The notes below the pieces were generated by a model. That model saw only the letters and a program-made list of their open reading frames with translations, was not told the origin of the DNA and searched no databases. Positions 42,963 to 51,939 of a stretch of DNA of 60,667 bases are shown in pieces (the stretch's first letter is position 1; each line of letters begins with the position of its first letter). A program made the translations under genes and the position numbers. The DNA is taken from assembly GCA_964548365.1 (NCBI GenBank), contig CAZJRD010000013.1, forward strand, positions 1 through 60,667. Direction: 5' to 3'. The DNA is from B46-G9 sp964548365. GTDB taxonomy: Bacteria; Desulfobacterota; DSM-4660; Desulfatiglandales; Desulfatiglandaceae.

Positions 42963-45952
42963 ACCAGGTCTCCAAAGGGTTTCTGCCAGGATTGTTTCAG
43001 GTCCAGGATGTCTTCATCAATGAAGGGATTTCCCTGGGAATCTCTTACGATGAAGCGGTGAGAAGCGGTTACCGCCCCGATCCGGGAGATATTTAGTCCT
43101 GAAAAAAGGGAGCCGAAAATATTTTTTTTGGAGGGATCAACGGTAACCACAAATCGTCCACCGGTCTCGGAGTAGAGGGTCGCGGTTGGGCTCATTCCGG
43201 CATCTTTGGGTATGTCTTCCACGTGAAGGTCCATGCCCAGCTCGCCACCCATGGCAACCAGTGCCAGGTGAACGGCGAGCCCGCCCCTGGTAACCGCGTG
43301 GCAGGAGGTGACAAGCTCTTGACGCACCGCCTTTGCAAGGGCATGGTACAGGGGGAGCACGAAATCGGGATCTACCCTGGGCATGTTAAGGCCCGTTTCC
43401 TCCATCATCTGGTAGTACTCACTTCCTCCCAGTTCGTTGCGGGTCTCTCCAAGCACATACACAAGGTCCCCCGGAAATTTGGCTTCCATGGTGACGCAGG
43501 TATGAATGTCCTGGATCACACTACTTACGCTAAAAAGAAGTGTGGGCAACCCTGAAACTTTTCTTCGTTCGCCAAAAGGCCCTTCCAGGTTGCCGTCAAT
43601 ATACATACTGTCTTTTCCCGACAGAAGGGGAATGCCGAAAGCTTTACAGTAGTCACGCAGGGCCCAGTTCGCTCGAACGAGCTGGGCGGCCTTGTATTTG
43701 CCGTCCGGATTCTGGATGGGATGGTATTGAATGGTCGGCCAGCAGAAGTTGTCCACCCCCCCGAGATGTTCAGGGGATCCGCCCACTGCAAGCACCTTCC
43801 GAACGGCCTCGTCAATGGTCGCGGCGACCATGTGGTAGGTATCAATTTCTGAGTAAAACGGGTTAACGGCCTGTGCTACCGCGATTCCTTTCTTAGATTC
43901 GAGAACAGGCCGTATCACGCATGCGTCACTCGGGAGGTCCCTCCCTTTCCCCACGAGTGGCTTAATGACGCTGCCACCCTGGACTTCATGGTCATATTGC
44001 CTGGGGATCCAGTTCCTGGAGCAAATATTCGGCCGTGATAACATGGCTCTCAACAGGGCCCCCTGATGGGAAGGCTCGCTGAAGACAGGCTCTGTGAGCC
44101 CCCTGCGTTCAGGAGAAGTCCACTCCGCTTCGAATTCCCATTGGGGGAAATCGGACTCCAGTAATTCCATCCGCACATAGGCGCAGGGTTTCCCCTTATA
44201 GTCCAGTTCAAGGACGCCGTTGTCGTTATATTCGCCGATCACCGTGCTTTCCACTGAATGTTTTCTGGAGAGCTCCATGAATCGCTCAATGTTCTTTGGA
44301 TGAACAGCTATGGTCATTCTTTCCTGTGATTCTGATACCCAGATTTCCCATTGGTCCAGGCCCTCGTATTTTAGCGGCACCTTGTCCAGATCAACGCGGC
44401 ATCCGTTGCTGAATCGAGCAGATTCCCCAATAGATGAAGAGAGACCTCCGCCGCCATTATCCGTAATAAACTCGATCAACTCTTCGTCCCGGGTCTCCAT
44501 GAGAAAGTCATGCATTTTCTTCTGGGTGTACGGATCGCCGATCTGTACATGTCCGGCAGGCGTGTGCTCGGAAAAGGTTTCCGACGCGGCCGTCACCCCG
44601 TGGATGCCGTCCTTCCCGACCCGGCCTCCTGACATGACGATCAGGTCACCGGGGTGTGTTTTTTTCTCGTGTGAAGATCTGTTTCCCACCTTGGCGGGCA
44701 TGAGACCAAGGGCCGTGACAAAGACCAGGCATTTGCCGATATAGCTTTCATCAAACAGGAGAAGCCCATACCCCGTTGGAATACCGCTCTTGTTTCCTCC
44801 GTCCCGCACTCCCTCAACAATACCGTCCAGGAGTCTCCGAGGATGAAGATGGGGCTTCAGTTCCTTGTTGTAATCGCGCGGCCCGACACAGTATCCATAG
44901 AGCCCCAGGATCAACTTTGCTCCCTTACCCGTTCCCATGGGGTCGCGGTAAATTCCAACGATGCCGGTGATTGCACCTCCATACGCCTCCATATTGGAAG
45001 GGCTGTTGTGTGTCTCACCGGTGATTGCATAATAATGATCGTCATCGAATCTTGCGACTCCCGCATTGTCCCAGAGGACCGATATGACCCAGTCCTTTTT
45101 CGTCTGAATGTCAAGGGTGGGCTGTTCGATGCAGGTCTTAAAAAGATTGTCCACCGTCTCCCGTGAATCGGTATCGAGGTCATGATAGTGAAAAAGCCCT
45201 CTAAAGGTGTTGTGGTTGCAATGGTCACTCCTTGCCTGTGAAAGATACTCCAATTCCACGTCAGTGGGAATGTCAAGTCCTACCTTTTTCCTTTCCTGCC
45301 GGACATCTTCCCTGAGGAAATAGTTTCTTATGACGGGGATATCCCTCTCATGGAGGGCCAGATTTCGTTCTTCAGAAAGCTCCCTGAGGGTTTCATCACT
45401 CTCAATGGAAATGGTTGTTACCTGGGGTTCGTGATCGAGGATGACCTTGGGAACTGGATACCCGATCCCCTCATTCCGAGACCATTCATTGTTCCCATAT
45501 ATTTTCCATTGCTGGATGATCCCGTTTGCAAGAAGTTCGTTCGCGATTGTCTCCGCGTCTTCTCGAGAAAGGTTCCCCGTGATTTCATATAATTTTGAAG
45601 TGTACACCGCTTCTCCCTGGCCGAATTCGAGCTGGAGGAGGTCTTCAATTGCCTCCACGGCGGTGCTGCCGGCAGTATCCCTGACACCAGGGCGAAACCC
45701 TACCCAAATGAGCCAGTCAAACTCCCGGGCAAGAGGCACGTAGGAAGATGTTTCAGTAACCGGATTGGTAAACAGCTTGGTGCGAACCCTTTCCAATTGC
45801 TCTTCGGTCAAAGACGTCTCCATGGTGAGGACCCGTATCACGCGGATATTTCTTACTTCCAGCGCAAAATATTCTTTTGCCTTTCGCCGAATGGATTGTC
45901 CTTCGGCGTCCATCAGTTCCTGTTTGAGACGTATCTCCAACCTTGAAAGCAT
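42959..45952 (-). CDS. purL: Phosphoribosylformylglycinamidine synthase, large synthase subunit
   Basis: ATP-dependent amidation of FGAR to FGAM. 997 residues: an N-terminal PurS-like region (about 1-165), a linker with the DVELEYLSQARSDHCNHNTFRG motif, and two tandem AIRS-like ATP-binding halves. The glutaminase domain is encoded separately by purQ. So this is the large, fused-type enzyme with its amidotransferase split off, not the small PurL/PurS/PurQ set. THNSPSNMEAYGGA and KDSMYIDG are conserved. The start ATG has AAGGCGG upstream. Confidence 0.92.
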   Translation of the reverse strand: MLSRLEIRLKQELMDAEGQSIRRKAKEYFALEVRNIRVIRVLTMETSLTEEQLERVRTKLFTNPVTETSSYVPLAREFDWLIWVGFRPGVRDTAGSTAVEAIEDLLQLEFGQGEAVYTSKLYEITGNLSREDAETIANELLANGIIQQWKIYGNNEWSRNEGIGYPVPKVILDHEPQVTTISIESDETLRELSEERNLALHERDIPVIRNYFLREDVRQERKKVGLDIPTDVELEYLSQARSDHCNHNTFRGLFHYHDLDTDSRETVDNLFKTCIEQPTLDIQTKKDWVISVLWDNAGVARFDDDHYYAITGETHNSPSNMEAYGGAITGIVGIYRDPMGTGKGAKLILGLYGYCVGPRDYNKELKPHLHPRRLLDGIVEGVRDGGNKSGIPTGYGLLLFDESYIGKCLVFVTALGLMPAKVGNRSSHEKKTHPGDLIVMSGGRVGKDGIHGVTAASETFSEHTPAGHVQIGDPYTQKKMHDFLMETRDEELIEFITDNGGGGLSSSIGESARFSNGCRVDLDKVPLKYEGLDQWEIWVSESQERMTIAVHPKNIERFMELSRKHSVESTVIGEYNDNGVLELDYKGKPCAYVRMELLESDFPQWEFEAEWTSPERRGLTEPVFSEPSHQGALLRAMLSRPNICSRNWIPRQYDHEVQGGSVIKPLVGKGRDLPSDACVIRPVLESKKGIAVAQAVNPFYSEIDTYHMVAATIDEAVRKVLAVGGSPEHLGGVDNFCWPTIQYHPIQNPDGKYKAAQLVRANWALRDYCKAFGIPLLSGKDSMYIDGNLEGPFGERRKVSGLPTLLFSVSSVIQDIHTCVTMEAKFPGDLVYVLGETRNELGGSEYYQMMEETGLNMPRVDPDFVLPLYHALAKAVRQELVTSCHAVTRGGLAVHLALVAMGGELGMDLHVEDIPKDAGMSPTATLYSETGGRFVVTVDPSKKNIFGSLFSGLNISRIGAVTASHRFIVRDSQGNPFIDEDILDLKQSWQKPFGDLV

Positions 45953-46142
45953 TGCTCTGACCGCCTTTTCAACTGCAGCCTTCTCCCCAGCGAGCCGGGA
46001 AAGTGTGAAATAGGGAAAAATGGGGAACAGGCGCTTTTGGGCCTCTACTCTACCCGTGAACCTGGCAATGTGAATATTTATAATAAACCCGTGGGATATG
46101 AGTCAATAGAAATAGTCCGATTTCCTATATCCTACATGAAGC

Positions 46143-46171
46143 TTGCATTACTGAAAGCCAGTGTCTATATT
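46143..46171 (+). promoter_or_regulatory. Promoter candidate for the ClpX-like/heme operon
   Basis: TTGCAT (46143-46148), 17 bases, TATATT (46166-46171) on the plus strand. The predicted leader is about 135 bases of AT-rich sequence before ATG 46315. The rest of the 45953-46314 gap contains no gene. Confidence 0.5.
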
Positions 46172-46314
46172 AAATATCAGGACAAGAATCTAGGTCTTTA
46201 GGTTAAAAGTAACAAACAACTCAATAAATTAGGGACAAACAAATCTGAGGCTAAGGGTTTAAGACATAAGTCTCAAGGCTAATATGAACTCAATCTCCTT
46301 GGAGGGGATAGATT

Positions 46315-48135
46315 ATGGATGATAAAAAGGACTATCTGGAGGGGAATGAAGGGCAGACCAAGATTCCGAACCAGAAAGAGCTTGAAAAGGAACTGAGTGA
46401 GTACCTTTCAAAGAAGTACGGGAACAGGGTAAAAGTCATTTCTCCCTTCGTGGTCCCGCGTCCTGGTGAAGAAAGAATGGACGACGATCAGAAGACCAGA
46501 CACGGAGAAAAATGCCCTGAATTTGACCTGCTTCCAGAGGAACTGGAGGCATACTTGGATGGCTTTGTGATCAAGCAGGATGACGCAAAAGCGGTACTCT
46601 CGACCAAGATTTGCACCCATTTCAATCGCATCAAGTACTATAGCAATACGTCACAGGGGAGAAAAAAAACCAGTGTTGGAATGATTAAGAACAACGTCCT
46701 CATGATCGGACCGACCGGGGTGGGAAAGACCTATATCATCAAGCTGATCGCCCATAAGCTGGGCGTCCCTTTTGTGAAGGGAGACGCCACGAAATTCAGT
46801 GAGACCGGCTATGTGGGCGGGGATGTGGAAGATTTGGTCAGAGACCTGGTTTACGAGGCGAACGATGATATTGAGCTGGCCGAAAATGGGATTGTCTACA
46901 TCGACGAAATAGACAAGATCGCTTCCGCCCAGAATCTGATCGGGCATGATGTCTCACGGAGCGGTGTCCAGCGGGCACTTCTGAAACCCATGGAAGAGAC
47001 GGACGTTGATTTGAAGGTCCCTCACGATCCCATTTCCCAGATTCAGGCCATCGAGCAGTACAGGAGAACGGGAAAAAGAGAAAAGCGCGTGGTCAACACG
47101 AAAAATATCCTGTTTATCGTGAGCGGGGCGTTCGGCGACCTCACGGAAATTGTTCGGAAACGGCTGCAGCAGCAGGGGATCGGATTTGAAGCTGATGTGC
47201 GGTCTACCGAGGTACCCTGGGAGATCCTGAAAGAAGTAAAGGCACAGGATTTGGTCGAGTTCGGCTTTGAATCGGAATTTGTGGGCCGGCTCCCAGTGGT
47301 TGTGGTTTTTGACGAACTCAAGAAGGAAGATTTGCTGGAGATCCTGAACAATCCGAACAACCCGATCCTCATCAGCAAAAGGAGAGATTTCAGGGCGTAC
47401 GGCATTGATATACAGTTCGAACCCGAAGCGCTGGACCAGATAGCCGAGATGGCTGCCGCAGAAAAGACAGGGGCTAGAGGATTGGTGAGCGCCATTGAGA
47501 AAGTGCTGATCCCCTTTGAAAAAACCCTGCCGTCGACGGATATTAAGTACTTCCTGGTGACCTCTAATGTGGTAAAAAGCCCTGTAGGAGAACTGGAGAA
47601 ACTCTTGGCAAATCCCGATGATCCTGTGCTTATCTCCAGGTTTCAGGATGCAAAGGAGAAGGACTTCGTGAATATTCAGGCCCATATTGCCGAGAGCGCA
47701 GAAAATTTTCGCAAGAATTTCGGCCTGGAAATAGGGGAACGACGGATTGAACTTCTTTCTGAATTGTATTTGAAAAATATTTCTGATGTTAACAGCGTTT
47801 TTGAAGATTTCAAGGCGATGTATCAGCAGATAAAGATCGAGGAAGCGTCTCTGCCGGAGAAACTCGAAGTCAGTGTTTCTTTTGAGGACAGCGCCATTGA
47901 TGAAGTCATCCATCAGGCCATAGAGAAGGATGAAGAAGCGGGCACCCTGGCATTTCAGCTCGCCAAGAAACTTGAATATGGTCTGAAGCTGGTTCGAGAT
48001 CGTTCGGGGATTGAACATTTTTCCATCAATGGTGAGGCAATCATCAATATGGAGAAATTCGTCAATGATCTTTTGAAACAATATTATCACGAAGAATATG
48101 GTGGACCAATACCCAATTTCAAGGTCCGTGACTGA
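46315..48135 (+). CDS. ClpX-like AAA+ unfoldase lacking the zinc-binding domain
   Basis: 606 residues. Walker A GPTGVGKT (132-139), pore-loop GYVG (165-168) in the ClpX context, Walker B IVYIDEIDKI (193-202), sensor-1 region FIVSGAF (267-273), an IGF tripeptide (289-291) at the place of the ClpP-binding loop, FVGRLPVVV (322-330), and sensor-2 GARGL (386-390). These match ClpX. The N-terminal four-cysteine zinc domain is missing, and about 185 residues follow the AAA+ module (420-606), helical in character and unlike any part of ClpX known to me. Five bases separate it from ahbC. It may unfold or remodel a partner and may still dock on ClpP. GGAGG precedes the ATG. Confidence 0.85.
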   Translation: MDDKKDYLEGNEGQTKIPNQKELEKELSEYLSKKYGNRVKVISPFVVPRPGEERMDDDQKTRHGEKCPEFDLLPEELEAYLDGFVIKQDDAKAVLSTKICTHFNRIKYYSNTSQGRKKTSVGMIKNNVLMIGPTGVGKTYIIKLIAHKLGVPFVKGDATKFSETGYVGGDVEDLVRDLVYEANDDIELAENGIVYIDEIDKIASAQNLIGHDVSRSGVQRALLKPMEETDVDLKVPHDPISQIQAIEQYRRTGKREKRVVNTKNILFIVSGAFGDLTEIVRKRLQQQGIGFEADVRSTEVPWEILKEVKAQDLVEFGFESEFVGRLPVVVVFDELKKEDLLEILNNPNNPILISKRRDFRAYGIDIQFEPEALDQIAEMAAAEKTGARGLVSAIEKVLIPFEKTLPSTDIKYFLVTSNVVKSPVGELEKLLANPDDPVLISRFQDAKEKDFVNIQAHIAESAENFRKNFGLEIGERRIELLSELYLKNISDVNSVFEDFKAMYQQIKIEEASLPEKLEVSVSFEDSAIDEVIHQAIEKDEEAGTLAFQLAKKLEYGLKLVRDRSGIEHFSINGEAIINMEKFVNDLLKQYYHEEYGGPIPNFKVRD

Positions 48136-48140
48136 TAACA

Positions 48141-49316
48141 ATGATTGGAATATCAAAACTCTACTGTGGAACTGTCGAGCCATCTGACGCGCTCCGTTAC
48201 GGGAGGCGTTCAGGGGATTTGCCTGCCCATTTGCTCCAGTTTTCAAAAGACAAGAAACCTGTCGTGGTCTGGAATGTGACCCGTTCCTGCAACCTGCATT
48301 GCGTGCACTGCTATGCAAGGGCTGTGGAGGAGAGCAGGGAACGGGAGATGAGCCATGAAGAGGGACTTGCCCTTCTTGATGATCTGGCGGAATTCGGAGT
48401 CCCCGTGGTATTATTTTCCGGGGGTGAACCTCTCGCACGGCCGGATCTTCTGGATCTTGCGAAATACGCGGTAAACAAAGGAATGCGGGCGGTCATTTCA
48501 ACCAACGGCACCCTTATTGACCGGGAAAAGGCGCGGAAATTAAAGGATATCGGTCTCTCTTATGTCGGGGTGAGCCTTGATGGCATGGAAGAGGTGAATG
48601 ACCGGTTCCGCGGGAAGAAAGGCGCCTTTCAGAAGGCAATGGAAGGGATCAGGAACTGCCAGAAAGTGGGGTTGAAGGTGGGGTTGCGCTTCACCATTAA
48701 CCGGATGAATGCCCAGGAAATCCCCAATATTTTCGACCTTCTTGACACCTATGATATCCCCAGGGTCTGCTTTTATCATTTGGTTTATGCGGGACGGGGA
48801 TCGGAACTCGTGGAGCAGGATCTCAGCCACGATGAAACCCGCCGGGCAGTTGATCTTATCATTGACCGCACAAAAGCACTCCATGAGCGGGGAATCATGA
48901 AGGAAGTCCTGACTGTGGATAACCATGCCGATGGGCCGTATGTCCATCTCCGAATGGTCAAAGAAAAGGATCCAAGGGCATCTGAGGTCTTAGAACTCCT
49001 TCAAATGAACGAGGGGAACAATTCGGGCAGGGGGTTCGGATGTGTGAGCTGGGACGGTTCCGTATATGCGGACCAGTTCTGGCGGCACTATTCCTTTGGG
49101 AATGTGCTCCAGAAACCCTTCAGCGAGATTTGGACTGATCTTTCCAACCCGCTAATGGCGCGATTGAAAGATAAGAAGAAATATGTCAAGGGACGCTGTG
49201 CGCAATGTCAGTGGCTGGATATATGCGGGGGCAATTTTCGTGTTCGTGCCGAGGCGGTGAGTGGCGACATCTGGGCGCCGGATCCTGCCTGCTATCTAAC
49301 CGATGAGGAAATATAA
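48141..49316 (+). CDS. ahbC: 12,18-didecarboxysiroheme deacetylase (radical SAM)
   Basis: Removes two acetate side chains from didecarboxysiroheme, giving Fe-coproporphyrin III, in the Ahb heme pathway. The N-terminus MIGISKLYCGTVEPSDALRY is characteristic. Radical SAM cysteines are Cys50, Cys54 and Cys57 (RSCNLHCVHCYA). A C-terminal region with GRCAQCQWLDICGGN and a last Cys near 384 forms the auxiliary cluster. 391 residues. It is followed by hemB, and ahbD lies 1.3 kb downstream. Confidence 0.93.
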   Translation: MIGISKLYCGTVEPSDALRYGRRSGDLPAHLLQFSKDKKPVVVWNVTRSCNLHCVHCYARAVEESREREMSHEEGLALLDDLAEFGVPVVLFSGGEPLARPDLLDLAKYAVNKGMRAVISTNGTLIDREKARKLKDIGLSYVGVSLDGMEEVNDRFRGKKGAFQKAMEGIRNCQKVGLKVGLRFTINRMNAQEIPNIFDLLDTYDIPRVCFYHLVYAGRGSELVEQDLSHDETRRAVDLIIDRTKALHERGIMKEVLTVDNHADGPYVHLRMVKEKDPRASEVLELLQMNEGNNSGRGFGCVSWDGSVYADQFWRHYSFGNVLQKPFSEIWTDLSNPLMARLKDKKKYVKGRCAQCQWLDICGGNFRVRAEAVSGDIWAPDPACYLTDEEI

Positions 49317-49317
49317 C

Positions 49318-50277
49318 ATGATTATTCGGCCGCGACGGTTGAGAAGAACTCCCGCCATGCGGGACATGGTGCGGGAGACACATCTTTCAGTGAAGGATTT
49401 CATAGCGCCTTTGTTTGTAAAACCCGGGAATGGCACAAGAGACCCGATCCCTTCCATGCCGGGGCAATATCAGTATTCGGTGGATACCTTGGTCACTGCG
49501 ATCAGCGAATTGGCAGGGCTGGGAATACCGGCCGTTATCCTGTTCGGTCTGCCGGACAGCAAGGATCCCCTGGGCAGCCGGTCATGGGCGGATGACGGTA
49601 TTGTTCAGCAAGCCATTTCTGCGGTGAAGTCCGCCGTGCCGGAGATGGTTGTTATTACTGATGTCTGTTTTTGTGAGTACACCGATCACGGCCATTGTGG
49701 TGTGATTAAGAACGGTGATGTGGACAATGATGCAACCCTGGAACTGCTGGCACGACAGGCCGTTTCCCATGCAAAGGCAGGGGTGGATTTGGTCGCTCCT
49801 TCCGATATGATGGACGGCAGGGTCGCGGCCATCAGGGAGAGCCTTGACAGGGAAGGGTACCACCAGATAGGAATTCTCTCTTATGCTGTTAAGTATGCCT
49901 CTGCCTTTTACGGTCCTTTCCGGGACGCAGCCGAATCTGCTCCCCAGTTCGGAAACCGCTCCAGCTACCAGATGGACCCGGCTAACGGGCTTGAGGCGCT
50001 CAAGGAAGCGGAGCTGGATTTGGCTGAGGGGGCTGACATGATCATGGTAAAACCGGCCCTTCCCTATCTTGACATCATTTCTCGTGTGCGGGAAATCTGT
50101 GCTGTGCCGCTTGCGGCCTATAACGTGAGTGGTGAATATGCAATGATCAAGGCTGCTGCATTGAATGGCTGGATTGACGAAAAGCGTGTCATGATGGAGT
50201 CATTGACGTCCATCAAGCGCGCAGGCGCTGATCTTATCCTGACCTATTTTGCTAAAGAGGCCGCTCAACTGCTCTGA
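49318..50277 (+). CDS. hemB: Porphobilinogen synthase (delta-aminolevulinic acid dehydratase)
   Basis: Condenses two ALA molecules into porphobilinogen, early in the tetrapyrrole route. From ATG 49318 (GAGG nine bases upstream) there are 319 residues. Zinc ligands are the cysteines in DVCFCEYTDHGHCG; Schiff-base lysines are in SYAVKYASAFYGPF and MVKPALPYLD. It starts two bases after ahbC, so it is in the same operon. Confidence 0.96.
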   Translation: MIIRPRRLRRTPAMRDMVRETHLSVKDFIAPLFVKPGNGTRDPIPSMPGQYQYSVDTLVTAISELAGLGIPAVILFGLPDSKDPLGSRSWADDGIVQQAISAVKSAVPEMVVITDVCFCEYTDHGHCGVIKNGDVDNDATLELLARQAVSHAKAGVDLVAPSDMMDGRVAAIRESLDREGYHQIGILSYAVKYASAFYGPFRDAAESAPQFGNRSSYQMDPANGLEALKEAELDLAEGADMIMVKPALPYLDIISRVREICAVPLAAYNVSGEYAMIKAAALNGWIDEKRVMMESLTSIKRAGADLILTYFAKEAAQLL

Positions 50278-50282
50278 TTTGT

Positions 50283-50525
50283 TCACCACGGAGCCACAGA
50301 GTGCACAGAGAGCAACCTTCCTCGTTTGTCCAGAAAAAAAGGCATTCTGAACAAACGAGGAAACAGCATATTTTGACCCGGAGTTCCATAGAAATGAATC
50401 CGGAAGAAATCAAAATAGGAGAATGACTTGGCTTCGTAGCCTGTGGAACGGTTTTTGTCCGATCGGGCTTTCGCGATCGGACAAAAGAAGGAAATTCTGT
50501 GTCCTGTGTGACTCGGTGATAAAGA
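50283..50525. repeat. Composite hairpin repeat after hemB
   Basis: Outer partly complementary ends (CACCACGGAGCCACAGAG and CTGTGTGACTCGGTGAT) enclose two hairpins: CCTCGTTTGTCCAGAA (50320-50335) with TTCTGAACAAACGAGG (50345-50360), and a perfect 13-bp stem TTTTGTCCGATCG (50453-50465) with CGATCGGACAAAA (50474-50486), loop 8 bases. CACGGAG/CACAGAG text is common in dispersed repeats of these bacteria. It separates hemB from ahbD and may attenuate transcription. Confidence 0.7.
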
Positions 50526-50594
50526 ATCTTTTTCAATACATGAGGATAAACGCAAAGAATTAAGTCATCGTATCTGGGAATACATGGGCTGCGT

Positions 50595-51662
50595 ATGGAG
50601 AAAAAAGCCGAAAGAGGAAATCAGCTCCGGCTGGTGGCGTGGGAGATCACGCGCAGTTGTAACCTGAATTGTGTGCACTGCAGGGCGGCAGCAGAGAGGG
50701 GCCCCTATCCGGGAGAACTTTCCACTGCAAGGTGTCTGAAACTCCTGGAAGAAATCCGGGAGGTTGGAAGTCCCATTGTCATCCTTACGGGAGGGGAACC
50801 TCTCCTGAGAGAGGACGTGTTTGAGCTTGCCGACTATGGAACGGAACTTGGCCTTCGCATGGTTATGGCCACAAACGGCACCCTGCTCAACCCTCCTGTT
50901 CTCCGAAAGATGAAGGCGTCAGGAATCAAGCGTGTGAGTATCTCCCTTGACGGCCCCGGTGCCCGGGAACATGACGCCTTCAGGAAGGTAGAAGGGGCAT
51001 TTGATGCGGCCATCGCTGGAATTAACCTCCTGAAAGAGCAAGGAATTGAGTTCCAGATCAATACCACCATTACAAGACATAACGCCCATCTTGCCGAGAA
51101 GATATTACAGTTGGCCGTAGATCTTGGCGCGGCGGCCCATCATTTATTCCTTCTCGTCCCCACCGGCAGGGCAAGGGAGATGGTGAATCAGGAAATAGAG
51201 GCCGCGGAATATGAAAAGCTGCTTCACTGGTTTTACCGGATGAGAGATAAAGTAAATATTCATCTAAAAGCAACATGTGCTCCACATTATTATAGAATAT
51301 TGCGCCAAGAAGCTCATGCAAAGGGAGAGAAGGTAACCTTTGATACCTATGGGCTTGATGCGGTGACCAGAGGGTGTCTGGGTGGAACAGCCTTCTGTTT
51401 CATCGGTCACGATGGTATCGTTCAACCCTGCGGATACCTGGAATTGAAGTGCGGAGACGTAGGGAAGAATACCTTCAAGAAAGTCTGGGAAAATGCGGAG
51501 ATTTTCACCAAGCTGAGAGATTTTTCCCTGTACAAGGGAAAATGCGGCCGATGCGAATACATCAGCGTTTGTGGCGGGTGCCGAGCGCGTGCCTTCGAGG
51601 CGACGGGGGATTTTCTCGCGGAAGAACCACTGTGCGTGTACGAACCTTCCAAACGGGTATAA
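50595..51662 (+). CDS. ahbD: Heme synthase AhbD (radical SAM)
   Basis: Oxidatively decarboxylates the two propionates of Fe-coproporphyrin III to vinyl groups, giving heme b. Radical SAM cysteines Cys22, Cys26 and Cys29 (RSCNLNCVHCRAAAERGP), GGEPLLRED, and the C-terminal auxiliary-cluster cysteines (GKCGRCEYISVCGGCRARAFE). 355 residues. The short spacing to ahbC/hemB and the siroheme decarboxylase gene supports the assignment over related SPASM proteins such as NirJ. Confidence 0.9.
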   Translation: MEKKAERGNQLRLVAWEITRSCNLNCVHCRAAAERGPYPGELSTARCLKLLEEIREVGSPIVILTGGEPLLREDVFELADYGTELGLRMVMATNGTLLNPPVLRKMKASGIKRVSISLDGPGAREHDAFRKVEGAFDAAIAGINLLKEQGIEFQINTTITRHNAHLAEKILQLAVDLGAAAHHLFLLVPTGRAREMVNQEIEAAEYEKLLHWFYRMRDKVNIHLKATCAPHYYRILRQEAHAKGEKVTFDTYGLDAVTRGCLGGTAFCFIGHDGIVQPCGYLELKCGDVGKNTFKKVWENAEIFTKLRDFSLYKGKCGRCEYISVCGGCRARAFEATGDFLAEEPLCVYEPSKRV

Positions 51663-51684
51663 CACGGAGGCTGAACAGGGGAAA

Positions 51685-51883
51685 CAGGGAATGACCTTTT
51701 CTCTTCGATTCCGAGTCTCCCGGGCTGGTATTTTCAGTGACTTATCCACGTCCCGCCTATAGAGATCTATAGGCGGGACTCCGCATTTACTCCGCAAAGC
51801 GGAGTTCTGCGGTTTCCCCCATAGATAAGTCACGAAAATACGAAGCCCTCCCAACAGTCACGAAGAAAAAAGGTCATACCCTG
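51685..51883. repeat. Long hairpin repeat, family 3, copy 2
   Basis: 199 bp with ends CAGGGAATGACCTTTTCTC and partner AGAAAAAAGGTCATACCCTG, then CTCCCGGGCT / GAAGCCCTCCC, GACTTATC / GATAAGTC, and internal near-perfect stems around GTCCCGCCTATAGA and ACTCCGC/GCGGAGT. Matches copy 1 at 39864. It lies in the leader of the siroheme decarboxylase gene. Confidence 0.82.
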
Positions 51884-51939
51884 TTTGAGTTTTCATGAAT
51901 TTTGCCAGGTTTAAAGCAGGAAAAGCCGGAAGAGCCAAA

